Shown piece by piece: positions 1 to 8,811 of a DNA stretch of 64,000 nucleotides. This stretch comes from Balneola sp. (lineage in GTDB: Bacteria; Bacteroidota; Rhodothermia; Balneolales; Balneolaceae). Within the stretch, counting starts at the first letter, position 1; each line of letters opens with the position of its first letter. The position numbers and the translations under genes are program-made. Location of the stretch: positions 463,999 to 527,998 of the forward strand of contig RHLJ01000003.1 of the NCBI GenBank assembly GCA_003712055.1, given 5' to 3'. The notes under the pieces are model-generated. The model saw only the letters and a list, made by a program, of their open reading frames with translations. It had not been told where the DNA came from and did not search any database.

Positions 1-286
1 CTGCATAAATTACATGCTCTGATGTGTCCAGAACTTCTTGTTCCCATTCCCCAGCTCTTTCAAGAAATTTTACTGCACTGTCCTCTTCTTCCAGTTCCAG
101 GTTTGAAATATTGAAATGTGAAACTCTCTCCATTTCTTCACTTGTTGGTTTTGCTGTACCGATGTCTAGATATTTATAACACTGTCTGGAATCTACCGAG
201 ATGATGGAAGTGCCTAGTTCCTCTGCTAAGAGAATCGATAAACTGGTTTTACCAGAGGCAGTAGGACCTAGTAGAATGATTCGCAA
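1..286 (-). CDS. miaA: tRNA dimethylallyltransferase MiaA, N-terminal part (runs off the left edge)
   Basis: Transfers a dimethylallyl group to A37 of tRNAs that read UNN codons, in the cytoplasm. Reading from a TTG start at 286, the P-loop GPTASGKT lies at residues 7-14, followed by the family signature DSRQ at 32-35 and DIGTAKP at 41-47, which together are diagnostic for MiaA. An in-frame TAA two codons upstream makes TTG the only reasonable start. Only about 95 codons are present; the rest lies outside the window. The phosphatase gene ends 16 bases upstream of this start, so the two are probably cotranscribed. The family assignment is secure. Confidence 0.93.
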   Translation of the reverse strand, partial: MRIILLGPTASGKTSLSILLAEELGTSIISVDSRQCYKYLDIGTAKPTSEEMERVSHFNISNLELEEEDSAVKFLERAGEWEQEVLDTSEHVIYA

Positions 287-302
287 TTTTTAAACAATTA
301 GA

Positions 303-671
303 TCAATCATTTGGGTTTCCAATAAATCTACGAAGCTTTTTTGCCAGTTCTTCAATCAGTGAAGGTTCCATGAATTCGTAAATATCAGGTATATCTAAGC
401 TTACAAGCTTTTGATTCTTTAAGTATTCTCCAAACTTTTTTCTCAGTCGATTCAAATGTGCTTTTTCCATTACATAAATCGAATCTGCCCATGTTAGTAG
501 ATCGACTGAAACAGGGTTTTCGGCATCATTATTTAACCCTGCTGATAATACGTTCAAATCTTCCCTTGTAGAGTATATTTGTTCTGCTGTAGGACTACGT
601 AACTTGTTTTGGCTACAAATGAAAAGAATGTTTTTCTTCAATTTTTCGATCAAAATAAGACAAAAACTCAT
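303..671 (-). CDS. Small low-molecular-weight protein tyrosine phosphatase-like protein
   Basis: The N-terminus carries the phosphatase loop C-x5-R-S (C19 to R25, CSQNKLRS) followed by PTAE. This is the hallmark of the short predicted tyrosine phosphatases (COG4551-like, about 105-110 residues). A later LDIPD segment, where the family's general-acid Asp is expected, fits too. The ATG at 671 gives 122 residues. Family members usually begin directly at K-N-I-L-F, so a TTG at codon 11 is a possible alternative start. Substrate unknown. It lies immediately upstream of miaA on the same strand. A dispersed repeat begins 2 bases upstream of the start codon, so the promoter must lie in or beyond the repeat. 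Confidence 0.82.
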   Translation of the reverse strand: MSFCLILIEKLKKNILFICSQNKLRSPTAEQIYSTREDLNVLSAGLNNDAENPVSVDLLTWADSIYVMEKAHLNRLRKKFGEYLKNQKLVSLDIPDIYEFMEPSLIEELAKKLRRFIGNPND

Positions 672-673
672 TA

Positions 674-802
674 GTCATGCTGAATTTGTTTCAGCATCTG
701 TGAGGAGTGGTTTTGTTTTAGAAGTCTGGTTATTCGATCTATCTACCACTACAGATCCCTGAACCTGTGCTGAACTCGATTCAGTGTCAAGTCCGGGATG
801 AC
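674..802. repeat. Dispersed GTCAT...ATGAC inverted-repeat element (copy 1)
   Basis: This 129-bp spacer unit begins GTCATGCTGAATTTGTTTCA and ends in GGGATGAC. The left end matches the short arm and the right end the long arm (containing TGCTGAACTCGATTCAGTGT) seen in the copies at 14394, 22446, 31192, 46774 and 52383. It has no plausible coding content and fills nearly the whole gap between the phosphatase and PorV-like genes. Confidence 0.8.
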
Positions 803-819
803 CTCTTGAAAAAGAAGTA

Positions 820-1917
820 TTAAGATCTCTTCAAATCAAACTTTAAAGAAATGCGATGGGTATATCCAAGGTTACTTGAAACTCCGGCGAAGCTTGCGAA
901 GCCATAGTCGATGTAGAATGAAGAAACTCTGAAACCAAGACCAAGGGTAGGAGAAACTGAAAACCCGGATTCCGGATCGTCTATAAAATCCGTTAATCCT
1001 GCTCTGGCAGAGATTCTTTTCTTGTAGGTAACCTCTCCACCAATATGGGGCTCAATGCTCATCCTGGAGATATTCAAATAATAAGCCTGACGATTTTCGA
1101 AAAGCAGGTTTAAATCGGCTGCTCCTACAATATCAAAATCATTTATGGAAAAGGATTTCGAGGCTCCAATACGCACTGAAGGAAGTACATACTCATTTTG
1201 ACCAGAGGGAATAGAATCCCCAAATGTTTCCTGAAAAGACTGCCCGTTGGAGCCATTAAATTCCTCTTCGTTCACTGTCCACATCTTTTGCATGGTAGTC
1301 ACATCCTGAATCGAAGCCCCTAAGTCTACCAAATCTGTTTTCAATTGAGCACCAACATCTAAACTATAGCCCCATGCATTTGCAAATGGACCTAAACGCT
1401 GGTGAATAATCTTTGCAGAAACCCCATAGGAAAGTCGTTCATCTCGTTTTTTGGCATAAGAAATAAAGACAGCCATATCAGCAGCGCTAAAGCGAGTGAT
1501 GTAAGACTCGGCATCTTCCCTGGGCCCGCCATTAGTTCCCCTGGTATTATCCCATGCATTTAGTGTATTTGCGATATTATCTACTCCCTGTCGAAAAAAG
1601 CTAACACCAATCACTCCGCTTCCCGAAGATAATGGCATGGCAAATGAGCCATAGTCATACCCAACGATCCCACCAAAGCGCTCGGAGTGCATATAAATGA
1701 TTTCAGGTCTTTCCAGGTTAGAAAGCCCGGCTACATTCCAATACCCCGCTGTAACATCATTAGCCAAAGCAGAATGAGCTCCACCCATACCTAATCCCCT
1801 GGCTCCGGCTCCTGTGCTCAGGAAATCATTTCCATACTTAGCTAAGGTAGATTGACCAAACCCCTGGGAAGAAAGGAATAAAAGAATAAGTAGCGCCGAG
1901 ACAATACTTCTCATCAA
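820..1917 (-). CDS. PorV/PorQ-family outer-membrane beta-barrel protein
   Basis: A 365-residue protein with a cleavable signal peptide (hydrophobic residues 5-20, cleavage near GFGQ). It is followed by the family's conserved start: LSTGAGARGLGMGGAHSALA, then a segment on the N-A-G pattern (YWNVAGLSNLE). The rest is rich in alternating aromatic strands typical of a FadL/PorV-like barrel and ends in an aromatic-rich strand. PorV-type proteins shuttle T9SS cargo to the surface; others in the family have no known role. A T9SS-tagged peptidase lies 3 kb away, which is consistent but not proof. Transcribed divergently from dnaN. Confidence 0.82.
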   Translation of the reverse strand: MMRSIVSALLILLFLSSQGFGQSTLAKYGNDFLSTGAGARGLGMGGAHSALANDVTAGYWNVAGLSNLERPEIIYMHSERFGGIVGYDYGSFAMPLSSGSGVIGVSFFRQGVDNIANTLNAWDNTRGTNGGPREDAESYITRFSAADMAVFISYAKKRDERLSYGVSAKIIHQRLGPFANAWGYSLDVGAQLKTDLVDLGASIQDVTTMQKMWTVNEEEFNGSNGQSFQETFGDSIPSGQNEYVLPSVRIGASKSFSINDFDIVGAADLNLLFENRQAYYLNISRMSIEPHIGGEVTYKKRISARAGLTDFIDDPESGFSVSPTLGLGFRVSSFYIDYGFASFAGVSSNLGYTHRISLKFDLKRS

Positions 1918-2105
1918 ATAATACTAGGCTTCAATTTAAAAATAATACAGTAGCGCTCTAACGATAAGAAAACAGGGTTATTTGAATAGTATTTTGCTGT
2001 TCTATCTGGTTGCAGAGAGAACAAGGATTTCTTAGTATAAGCACACTATTTCGAAAGGGCAATATTGGGGAAAAAATTGTCCTGAACACATTAAAAACAC
2101 ATTTC

Positions 2106-3221
2106 ATGAAATTTTCTGTATCAAGTAGCGAACTTAACAAAGGCTTATCGGCAGTTATCGGTGCCGTTCCGTCAAAAGCGACCTTACCTATTTTAGAAAC
2201 TATTCTTTTTGAAAGTGAGGATGGTAAACTAAAGCTTACGGCAACCGATCTTGAGATTTCTATCATCGAATACATCGAGGCTGATATTGAAGAGGATGGC
2301 GCTGTCGCTATTCCTGCCCGGCGCTTACTTGAGACGCTCCGTCAATTACCAAATATCACAGTATTCTTTGAAGTTGATGAGCGCAAAAACATCAATTTCA
2401 AAACGGATAAAGGTAATTATAAGCTTGTTGGTGATGAGTCTGAAGAATTCCCCGAGGTTCCAAGCTTAGAGGGCGGAATAAACATTGCTTCCAGCTCCGA
2501 GTTAATTCATAAAGCAATTAACAAGACTCTTTTCGCTGTTTCCAGTGACGATCTTCGTCCTGCTATGATGGGGGTTTATTTTGAGATCGGAACGGAGGGA
2601 AGCAGATTTGTGGCTACTGATGGGCATCGATTAGTTAAGTACTCGAATAAAGAAATTAAAGCCGATTCTGATGCTAATTTCATCATTCCTGATAAAGCTC
2701 TTAGCCTCATTCAGAAAACTATTTCCGGAGAAAGCTGTGATGTAACAGTGACGCAGGACCATGCTCGTTTCAAAAGTGGTAATACCATTCTAATCACTCG
2801 CCTCATTAATGAGCAGTATCCTAACTACGATTCCGTTATTCCTCGTGATAATGATAAGTTTTTGACCATCAGCAAAGAGCAGATGCTTTCAACCGTAAGA
2901 AGGGTATCTATTTTCTCCAGTTCTACTACCCGGCAAATTCGCCTCCAGCTAGATACTGATAAGTTGACTATTCGTGCCGAAGATTTAGATATGAGCAGCG
3001 AAGCAAAAGAAACCATTGATTGCGAATACAACAATGAAAGCATGGAAATTGGCTTCAACGCTAAATACCTCGGAGATGTGCTTAGCAACATTGATGATGA
3101 GGAGGTAAGTTTTGAATTTTCCTCTCCAAATAGAGCTGGAATTGTTAAGCCATCCAGTGACGATGAAAACGAAGATATTCTGATGCTGGTAATGCCCGTG
3201 ATGCTGAACAGCTATGCCTGA
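2106..3221 (+). CDS. dnaN: DNA polymerase III subunit beta (sliding clamp)
   Basis: Encodes the ring-shaped processivity clamp that holds DNA polymerase III on DNA. The protein begins MKFSVSSSELNKGLSAVIGA with the characteristic VPSKATLPILETILFE. It contains ATDLEISI, RPAMMGVYFE and ATDGHRLV, and ends in the usual LMLVMPVMLN. The ATG at 2106 gives 371 residues, the standard length; an upstream in-frame extension to 2010 has no family match and was not used. Its stop TGA overlaps the next ATG by one base (TGATG), so the two genes are translationally coupled. dnaA is not in view. Confidence 0.97.
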   Translation: MKFSVSSSELNKGLSAVIGAVPSKATLPILETILFESEDGKLKLTATDLEISIIEYIEADIEEDGAVAIPARRLLETLRQLPNITVFFEVDERKNINFKTDKGNYKLVGDESEEFPEVPSLEGGINIASSSELIHKAINKTLFAVSSDDLRPAMMGVYFEIGTEGSRFVATDGHRLVKYSNKEIKADSDANFIIPDKALSLIQKTISGESCDVTVTQDHARFKSGNTILITRLINEQYPNYDSVIPRDNDKFLTISKEQMLSTVRRVSIFSSSTTRQIRLQLDTDKLTIRAEDLDMSSEAKETIDCEYNNESMEIGFNAKYLGDVLSNIDDEEVSFEFSSPNRAGIVKPSSDDENEDILMLVMPVMLNSYA

Positions 3222-4009
3222 TGAGCCAGGTAATTACCCTCACTACTGATTTTGGACTACAAGACCATTATGTAAGCGCCATGAAGGCGGTCATTTTAGG
3301 AATTGCTCCGGATGTTCGCCTAATCGATGTTTCTCATAACATTCCTCCGCAAGATATTATGGCTGGAGCGTGGGTTACTCGCAATGCTGCTTTTCTTTTC
3401 CCTCCAGGAACTGTACACCTTGTTGTTGTGGATCCCGGAGTTGGAACCGAGCGACATCCTATCGTTTTAAAGATAGAAGATCAGTACTTCGTCGGCCCTG
3501 ATAACGGCATCTTCTCCCTTCTTTACGATGAATTCAAATTCAAAGCTTATAAGCTCAATAAGCAAAAGTACTGGCGTAAAGAGCGCTCAAGAACTTTCCA
3601 TGGAAGAGATATATTCGCTCCTATCGCAGCACATATAAGCAATGGAGTTTCTTTAAAAGACCTAGGAGATCCTATTAAAGACCTTGTAACCTACCACTGG
3701 GCTGTTCCACTAGGTGACAAAGATGGATTGCAAGGCTGGGTAATCCATATTGACCGCTTTGGTAACTTAATTACCAATATTTCTGAGCAATTACTTGAAG
3801 ATATGGTAGGAAGAAGAAAAGTGAAGATTTATGTAGGGAATACAATCATCGATCACCTGGTAAATACTTTTGGTGATGTGGAGCCTGGCGAACCTGTGGC
3901 CTTTATAGGAAGTTCCGGGATGTTAGAGGTGGGTATCAATAAAGGAAATGCTTCGGAGATGTTAAGTGTTCATAAGGGTGCACAGATTTCTTTAGTGCTA
4001 CAAAAGTAG
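3221..4009 (+). CDS. SAM hydroxide adenosyltransferase-like protein (DUF62 / fluorinase family)
   Basis: Members of this family (related to fluorinase and chlorinase) mostly hydrolyse S-adenosylmethionine to adenosine and methionine. The N-terminal TDFGLQDHYV, the LIDVSHNI stretch, VVDPGVG, GPDNG and FHGRDIFAP motifs are all present. The Asp (VVVDPG), Arg (TERHP) and His (FHGRD) expected for activation of water are in place. Length 262 is normal. The start overlaps the dnaN stop by one base. A methyltransferase gene follows, which may reflect a link to SAM use, but this is inference. Confidence 0.88.
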   Translation: MSQVITLTTDFGLQDHYVSAMKAVILGIAPDVRLIDVSHNIPPQDIMAGAWVTRNAAFLFPPGTVHLVVVDPGVGTERHPIVLKIEDQYFVGPDNGIFSLLYDEFKFKAYKLNKQKYWRKERSRTFHGRDIFAPIAAHISNGVSLKDLGDPIKDLVTYHWAVPLGDKDGLQGWVIHIDRFGNLITNISEQLLEDMVGRRKVKIYVGNTIIDHLVNTFGDVEPGEPVAFIGSSGMLEVGINKGNASEMLSVHKGAQISLVLQK

Positions 4010-4063
4010 TGAAACACCATAGAATTCGTGGCGTAAGTAGCTGTCAATTTTAAAAAGAAGGAT

Positions 4064-4873
4064 ATGAATTTAGAACTAAGATCACCGGTTGATGAGAGAG
4101 CGACCATTCATGTACCTGAGGACATTTCCGAATTAGCGATGCCATTTAATGGAACCATTTGTTCTCAAGAGGGAGATGAATATCAGGTAAAGAACAATAT
4201 CATAGATATTATGGGCAAGGGACCAGGCTTTACTACCATTGCTCAAACCACCAATCATTTTAAAGTAACTGCTTCGCTCTACGAAGATATTTGGCGAAAG
4301 CGATCTCTATCCCTTCTTTCAGGTGAGGACTTCCCCATTGAAAAAGAACACGAATTATTAATAGACTGGACTTCGCCAAGGGCAAATGGATTATATCTTG
4401 ATCTTGGATGTTCCACAGCTCTATACGCCCGAGCACTAAAAGCAGCTCAAAAAGAAGCCCACATTGTAGCGCTAGATTTCTCTTCTCAAATGCTAGAAGA
4501 GGCACGTTTAAAAGCTGAAGCAGATGAAACCGATATGTTTTTGGTTCGGGCTAATGGAAAAGAACTCCCTTTTTTCAGCAAGGCCTTTGATGGAATTGTT
4601 ATGGGCGGCACATTAAATGAGTTGGATGAACCCCTTAAAGTACTTTATGAAGCCCGACGAGTTATTAAGGCTGATGGCGTTTTCTTCATGATGCATTTGA
4701 TCAAAAGCGATGCCTGGTATGGGAGACTGCTTCAGGAATCTATTGGTTTGGGAGGCATTAAATTCTGGACCGTCAAAGAAAGCAACGAATTGTTTAAACA
4801 AGCCGGCTTTAAAGTTTCTGACCAAATTAACCGTGGAATTGTTTGTTTTTCAAAACTCACTCCAAATAATTAG
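4064..4873 (+). CDS. Class I SAM-dependent methyltransferase
   Basis: The central part has the Rossmann methyltransferase core: motif I LYLDLGCSTALYARAL (about residues 109-124), the acidic end of strand 2 at IVALDFSSQML, and the strand-4 region FDGIVMGGTLNELDEP. This resembles the Methyltransf_11/UbiE-like group. About 70 N-terminal residues lack a recognised domain; they contain NNIIDIMG, reminiscent of the short Trm112-like N-terminal segment in some such enzymes. Substrate unknown. It lies 54 bases after the DUF62 gene on the same strand. Confidence 0.82.
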   Translation: MNLELRSPVDERATIHVPEDISELAMPFNGTICSQEGDEYQVKNNIIDIMGKGPGFTTIAQTTNHFKVTASLYEDIWRKRSLSLLSGEDFPIEKEHELLIDWTSPRANGLYLDLGCSTALYARALKAAQKEAHIVALDFSSQMLEEARLKAEADETDMFLVRANGKELPFFSKAFDGIVMGGTLNELDEPLKVLYEARRVIKADGVFFMMHLIKSDAWYGRLLQESIGLGGIKFWTVKESNELFKQAGFKVSDQINRGIVCFSKLTPNN

Positions 4874-4925
4874 GGTTATTTCTTCTCTATAATTCGCATT
4901 ATCTTTTTGGACTTTTCTCCACCAG

Positions 4926-7900
4926 ATGCGAATTCTAGTATTAGTTATAGGGACATTGCTAATTAGCTGCTCGAACTCAAGTAACGTGCCTGTTTCGAGT
5001 GAAGATGAAGCAATAGGTGAACTTAGCCCTCTAATGCTCCTACCCTCGGCTCCACAATCAGCAAATCTGGCCGCTGCTCAAGCTATACACAATGATGAAA
5101 TCTGGAGTGATGGAATTGCTGGGCTGGATTTATCGGGTGATGGACAAGTACTTGGATATTGGGATGAAAACCAACCCAGATTGACTCATCAGGAATATAG
5201 CGGAAGAGTTACCTTTGAAGATTCAGAATCCGGAACAAATAATGCTCATGCCACCCAAATGGTTGGCACAATGGTAGCCTCGGGGATCGAAAGTGATGCA
5301 CGAGGAATGGCTGGTTCTGCTACTGTTGAGGCCTGGAACTGGAATAGTGATATTTCAGAGATGGCAACCGAAGCAGCAAGTGGATTGCTAACCTCGGCTC
5401 ATCCCTATAGTGAAACTGCGGGCTGGACAACAAACTCTAGTCTTTGTGGGTCTGATCCTGAATGGATGTGGTTTACTATTGAATCAGCTGACTCTGTAAA
5501 AGCATACCAATTTGGGTACTATGATTCACAAGCCGAACAATGGGATAGTGTCGCATATCTTTATCCCAATTACCTGATCATAAAAGCTGCTGGTAATGAA
5601 CGGGGAGATGGCCCTGATTCACAGCCATTGAAGCACTGGAAATATGATTCCGATTTTAATTGCGTGCAGGATTCGACTTCAGTAAGAGAGTTAGATGGGG
5701 GCTCAACTGGCTTTGAATCTGTTAATGCTGCTTCACTTGCAAAAAATGTCCTTGTTGTAGGGGCTGTTGAAAGCTCCTCGAATAGTTTTGATGATTTAAG
5801 TTCTGTGAGTCCAATATCAGGGTCTGGATTTGGACCAACTGATGACGGCAGAATAAAGCCTGATATTGTTGCCCCAACTGGCGTTTACACATCCACCTCT
5901 TCAGCTGACGATGCTTATTCAACGGGTTCAGGAACTTCGGCTGCTACAGCCGTTGTAGCAGGGTCTGTCGCTTTGATCAGGCAGCATTATCAAGATCTCA
6001 ATTCAGATACCTTAACTTCAGCATCCTTAAGAGCATTACTTGCGCATACGGCAGATGATGTTGAGAATACTGGCCCGGACTTTAAAACCGGCTGGGGTCT
6101 TATGAATACTGAGCGTGCTGTTCGCTTCCTGTCTTCAAATAGTGAAAACCCATCGGGCACAATATTAAAAGATACCTTATTAACTGATGGAAATACGATT
6201 CAATTATCCATCACTCATTCGTCTGATCGACCATTAATCGTAACCGTAGCCTGGACCGATCCCCAGGGAATATCTCCTAGTTCATTAGATGACCCAACTG
6301 ATATTTTATTGGTGAATGATATCGACCTTTCTGTTACCGACCCGGACCTGAGTAGCCACCAACCCTGGACCCTGGATCAATCAAATCCAGATAATTTGGC
6401 TACAACCGGAGATAATGATGTTGATAATATAGAGCAGGTTTATATCGAAAATCCTTCTTCAGGAACTTACACGGTATCTATAAGCCATGAAGGAAGTCTT
6501 AATTCTGGAAGTCAACAAATATCCATTTTGGTTAGTGATGCTGAACCTGAAATTTCCATTGAAACGATCGCCTCTGGTAACTGGTCAAATAGTTCTACCT
6601 GGGAAAATGGAGTAGTTCCTTCAACAAGTTTACAAAGAGCTGTACTGAATCACGCCATTACACTAGACCAAACAGCTGGCACCCGAGGTATAACTTTTGA
6701 CGGCTCATCGGCTGAGCTAATCCTTAATGAAAATGATCTGAGTTTATATGGAGGAGTGTATTATGAGTCAGGAGGCGCCGGCTTTTCTGGTGATACTTCT
6801 TCAACACTTTCTATTCTGAACTGGGACGCGGACTCAGATTCATTAGCTTTTAAAGCAAGTAGTGAACAGTTAGGTGAATTGACTATTAACTCAGATGGTG
6901 ACTCTGTAAATATGGGTTCTGACCTAAATATTTACTCGCGCCTTTACCTTGCTAATGGCTCACTTTCAACGGATAACTATTCCGTTACCTTATTGAGCGA
7001 TTCTTTAAAAACAGCTTTACTGGAGAAAGAAAACGGAAGTATCAAGGGTTCTCTGAATTATACCCGAACCTTTCATAGCACCAATTCCGGGTGGCGATTA
7101 ATCTCTTCTCCTTTTGGAAGTTCTATGTTTAGTGTTCTTCAAGATAGTTTTCACACACAGGGTGGCGCATGGGCAGAAATAAGCGTTTCACAAAACCAAT
7201 CAAACCTGTTTTTATTCGATAGCCAGGATCAGTCATTTTCCGGATATATAGGAAATGACAGCACCTTTACTTCCGGTGAAGGGTACCCTTTCTATATGTA
7301 TAGTTCGGAATTCGGAGGAGGAGATATTCTACCACAGGGATTGAAATTCAACGGAACTGAGCCAGACTCTGTAATACTAGACCTCACACGCGGTTCTCAT
7401 GACTCTCTAAGTTATAATCTTGTCGGTAACCCTTTTGCAGGGAGTTTAGACTGGCATAACATTGTTTCCAATTCGACAAATATCAGTACCAGTTATGCTA
7501 CATGGGACCCCGAGACTCAGGCTTATATGTATTATAGCTCTTCATCTCAGGTTGGTGATGCCGGCAGATACATAGCTCCTATGCAGGGATTTTTTGTGCA
7601 AGCTACTGATACCAGTCCGGTACTACGATTTAGGCAATCACAAAAGTCATCTAGTCAACCAACTTATTTTGGGAAACAGATTTCAGCTCCAATTCCCCAA
7701 TACATCCGTTTTGAACTAAAGGATGACACGAAAACGGTTTTGGACAACCAAGCTCACCTAATCTTCAATGAAGTGGCTGGTTCAGGAATTGATAATTGGG
7801 ATATGCTCCGCTTAAAATCTTTAAATGGAGCTTCGAGCGAACTTTCTTTTGAAAGTGAAAATGGGATCAATGTTTTCGAAGGCAGATCTTCATTAGCTGA

Positions 7901-8408
7901 GGTTGATGAAATACCCATTAATCTATCTGTTTCTGAAAAAGGGCTCTATACGATTAACTGGGCACTTAGTAAATCGATCCCCGAAAACTGGCAGTTTACA
8001 CTACATGATGATTCTCATGATGTGGAGCTGGATATGAGAGCATTTTCTGAATATTCCTTTACTCTGTCAACATTGACCAGCGGAAGATTCAGAATTTCTA
8101 TAAACCGCACCGATGAGCCTAATACTGAGAATACCGATTCTCCATATACCTATTCTGTTGCTCAAAACTTTCCAAATCCCTTTAACCCAACTACTACCAT
8201 TCAATTTAGTTTAGCTGAGTCGGTACCTGTACGTATTGAGGTATTCAATGCACTTGGTCAACGAGTAGCCCTAATAGTAGATGAGCAACTTACGGCTGGG
8301 TACCATCAGATTCCGTTTAACGCTTCATCTCTTTCAAGTGGGGTGTATTATTATCGTATAGAAGCTGGAAGTTTTGTCGAAACCAGATCGATGGTATTGA
8401 TTAAATAA
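4926..8408 (+). CDS. Secreted S8 (subtilisin-like) serine peptidase with T9SS C-terminal sorting domain
   Basis: An 1160-residue secreted protease. The N-terminus is hydrophobic and ends in LLISC, a lipobox-like motif. The catalytic Asp lies in VLGYWDENQP, the His in NAHATQMVGTMVASG, the oxyanion Asn in IKAAGNERGD, and the Ser in SGTSAATAVVAGSVALI. After the peptidase domain comes a CUB/proprotein-convertase-like beta domain (about residues 415-540) and a long beta-rich region. The last 85 residues carry NFPNPFNPTTTIQFSL, VFNALGQRV and SGVYYYRIEAG, the type A T9SS sorting domain. A lipobox together with a T9SS tag is unusual. It starts 52 bases after the methyltransferase gene. Confidence 0.93.
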   Translation: MRILVLVIGTLLISCSNSSNVPVSSEDEAIGELSPLMLLPSAPQSANLAAAQAIHNDEIWSDGIAGLDLSGDGQVLGYWDENQPRLTHQEYSGRVTFEDSESGTNNAHATQMVGTMVASGIESDARGMAGSATVEAWNWNSDISEMATEAASGLLTSAHPYSETAGWTTNSSLCGSDPEWMWFTIESADSVKAYQFGYYDSQAEQWDSVAYLYPNYLIIKAAGNERGDGPDSQPLKHWKYDSDFNCVQDSTSVRELDGGSTGFESVNAASLAKNVLVVGAVESSSNSFDDLSSVSPISGSGFGPTDDGRIKPDIVAPTGVYTSTSSADDAYSTGSGTSAATAVVAGSVALIRQHYQDLNSDTLTSASLRALLAHTADDVENTGPDFKTGWGLMNTERAVRFLSSNSENPSGTILKDTLLTDGNTIQLSITHSSDRPLIVTVAWTDPQGISPSSLDDPTDILLVNDIDLSVTDPDLSSHQPWTLDQSNPDNLATTGDNDVDNIEQVYIENPSSGTYTVSISHEGSLNSGSQQISILVSDAEPEISIETIASGNWSNSSTWENGVVPSTSLQRAVLNHAITLDQTAGTRGITFDGSSAELILNENDLSLYGGVYYESGGAGFSGDTSSTLSILNWDADSDSLAFKASSEQLGELTINSDGDSVNMGSDLNIYSRLYLANGSLSTDNYSVTLLSDSLKTALLEKENGSIKGSLNYTRTFHSTNSGWRLISSPFGSSMFSVLQDSFHTQGGAWAEISVSQNQSNLFLFDSQDQSFSGYIGNDSTFTSGEGYPFYMYSSEFGGGDILPQGLKFNGTEPDSVILDLTRGSHDSLSYNLVGNPFAGSLDWHNIVSNSTNISTSYATWDPETQAYMYYSSSSQVGDAGRYIAPMQGFFVQATDTSPVLRFRQSQKSSSQPTYFGKQISAPIPQYIRFELKDDTKTVLDNQAHLIFNEVAGSGIDNWDMLRLKSLNGASSELSFESENGINVFEGRSSLAEVDEIPINLSVSEKGLYTINWALSKSIPENWQFTLHDDSHDVELDMRAFSEYSFTLSTLTSGRFRISINRTDEPNTENTDSPYTYSVAQNFPNPFNPTTTIQFSLAESVPVRIEVFNALGQRVALIVDEQLTAGYHQIPFNASSLSSGVYYYRIEAGSFVETRSMVLIK

Positions 8409-8412
8409 GAGG

Positions 8413-8811
8413 TCAATCTGGTAATCTAAACACTATTGGTAGGGAGTATTGAACACAAACCAGTTCTCCGTTATTCATTCCTGGACTAAATTTTGCCAGT
8501 TTTACTACCCTCAAAGCTTCTTCATCTGCTCCACCTCCTATTCCTCTAATCACTCGCGGTTCTGTTACTTCTCCTTCTTTATTTACAACAAATTGAACGG
8601 TCACTCTACCTTCAATTCCTGCTCTTCTTGCCAAGGGTGGATAGTTAATTTGACTTGTTAATGATGCAATGCCTCCTATCAGAACTGGCATCTGTTCAGC
8701 AACCGTGAGAAAACCAGGACAACCTTCGGAAAGATCTTGTTCATTCTCAAGCCCTAAATCACAAGAAGTGAAAATTAAAAATAAGATCAATATGTGCCTG
8801 GTTCTTTTCAA
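8413..8811 (-). CDS. TonB C-terminal-domain lipoprotein
   Basis: Residues about 45-132 match the TonB C-terminal domain: INYPPLARRAGIEGRVTVQF, VVNKEGEV, IRGIGGGADEEALRVVKLAKFSPG, and a closing Y-S-L-P-I-V-F. Classical TonB spans the inner membrane. Here the N-terminus is a short signal with a putative lipid-accepting Cys (IFTSC), and no Pro-rich linker is present. The start is TTG at 8811, immediately after the argS stop (TGATTG), so translation is probably coupled to argS. It may act as a periplasmic or outer-membrane anchored TonB-like domain rather than as an energy transducer. Confidence 0.8.
   Translation of the reverse strand: MKRTRHILILFLIFTSCDLGLENEQDLSEGCPGFLTVAEQMPVLIGGIASLTSQINYPPLARRAGIEGRVTVQFVVNKEGEVTEPRVIRGIGGGADEEALRVVKLAKFSPGMNNGELVCVQYSLPIVFRLPD

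Noticed and set aside
2010..2105. N-terminal extension of dnaN in the same frame
   Set aside because: The extension adds 32 residues that no clamp has; the internal ATG starts exactly at the conserved MKFSVSS.
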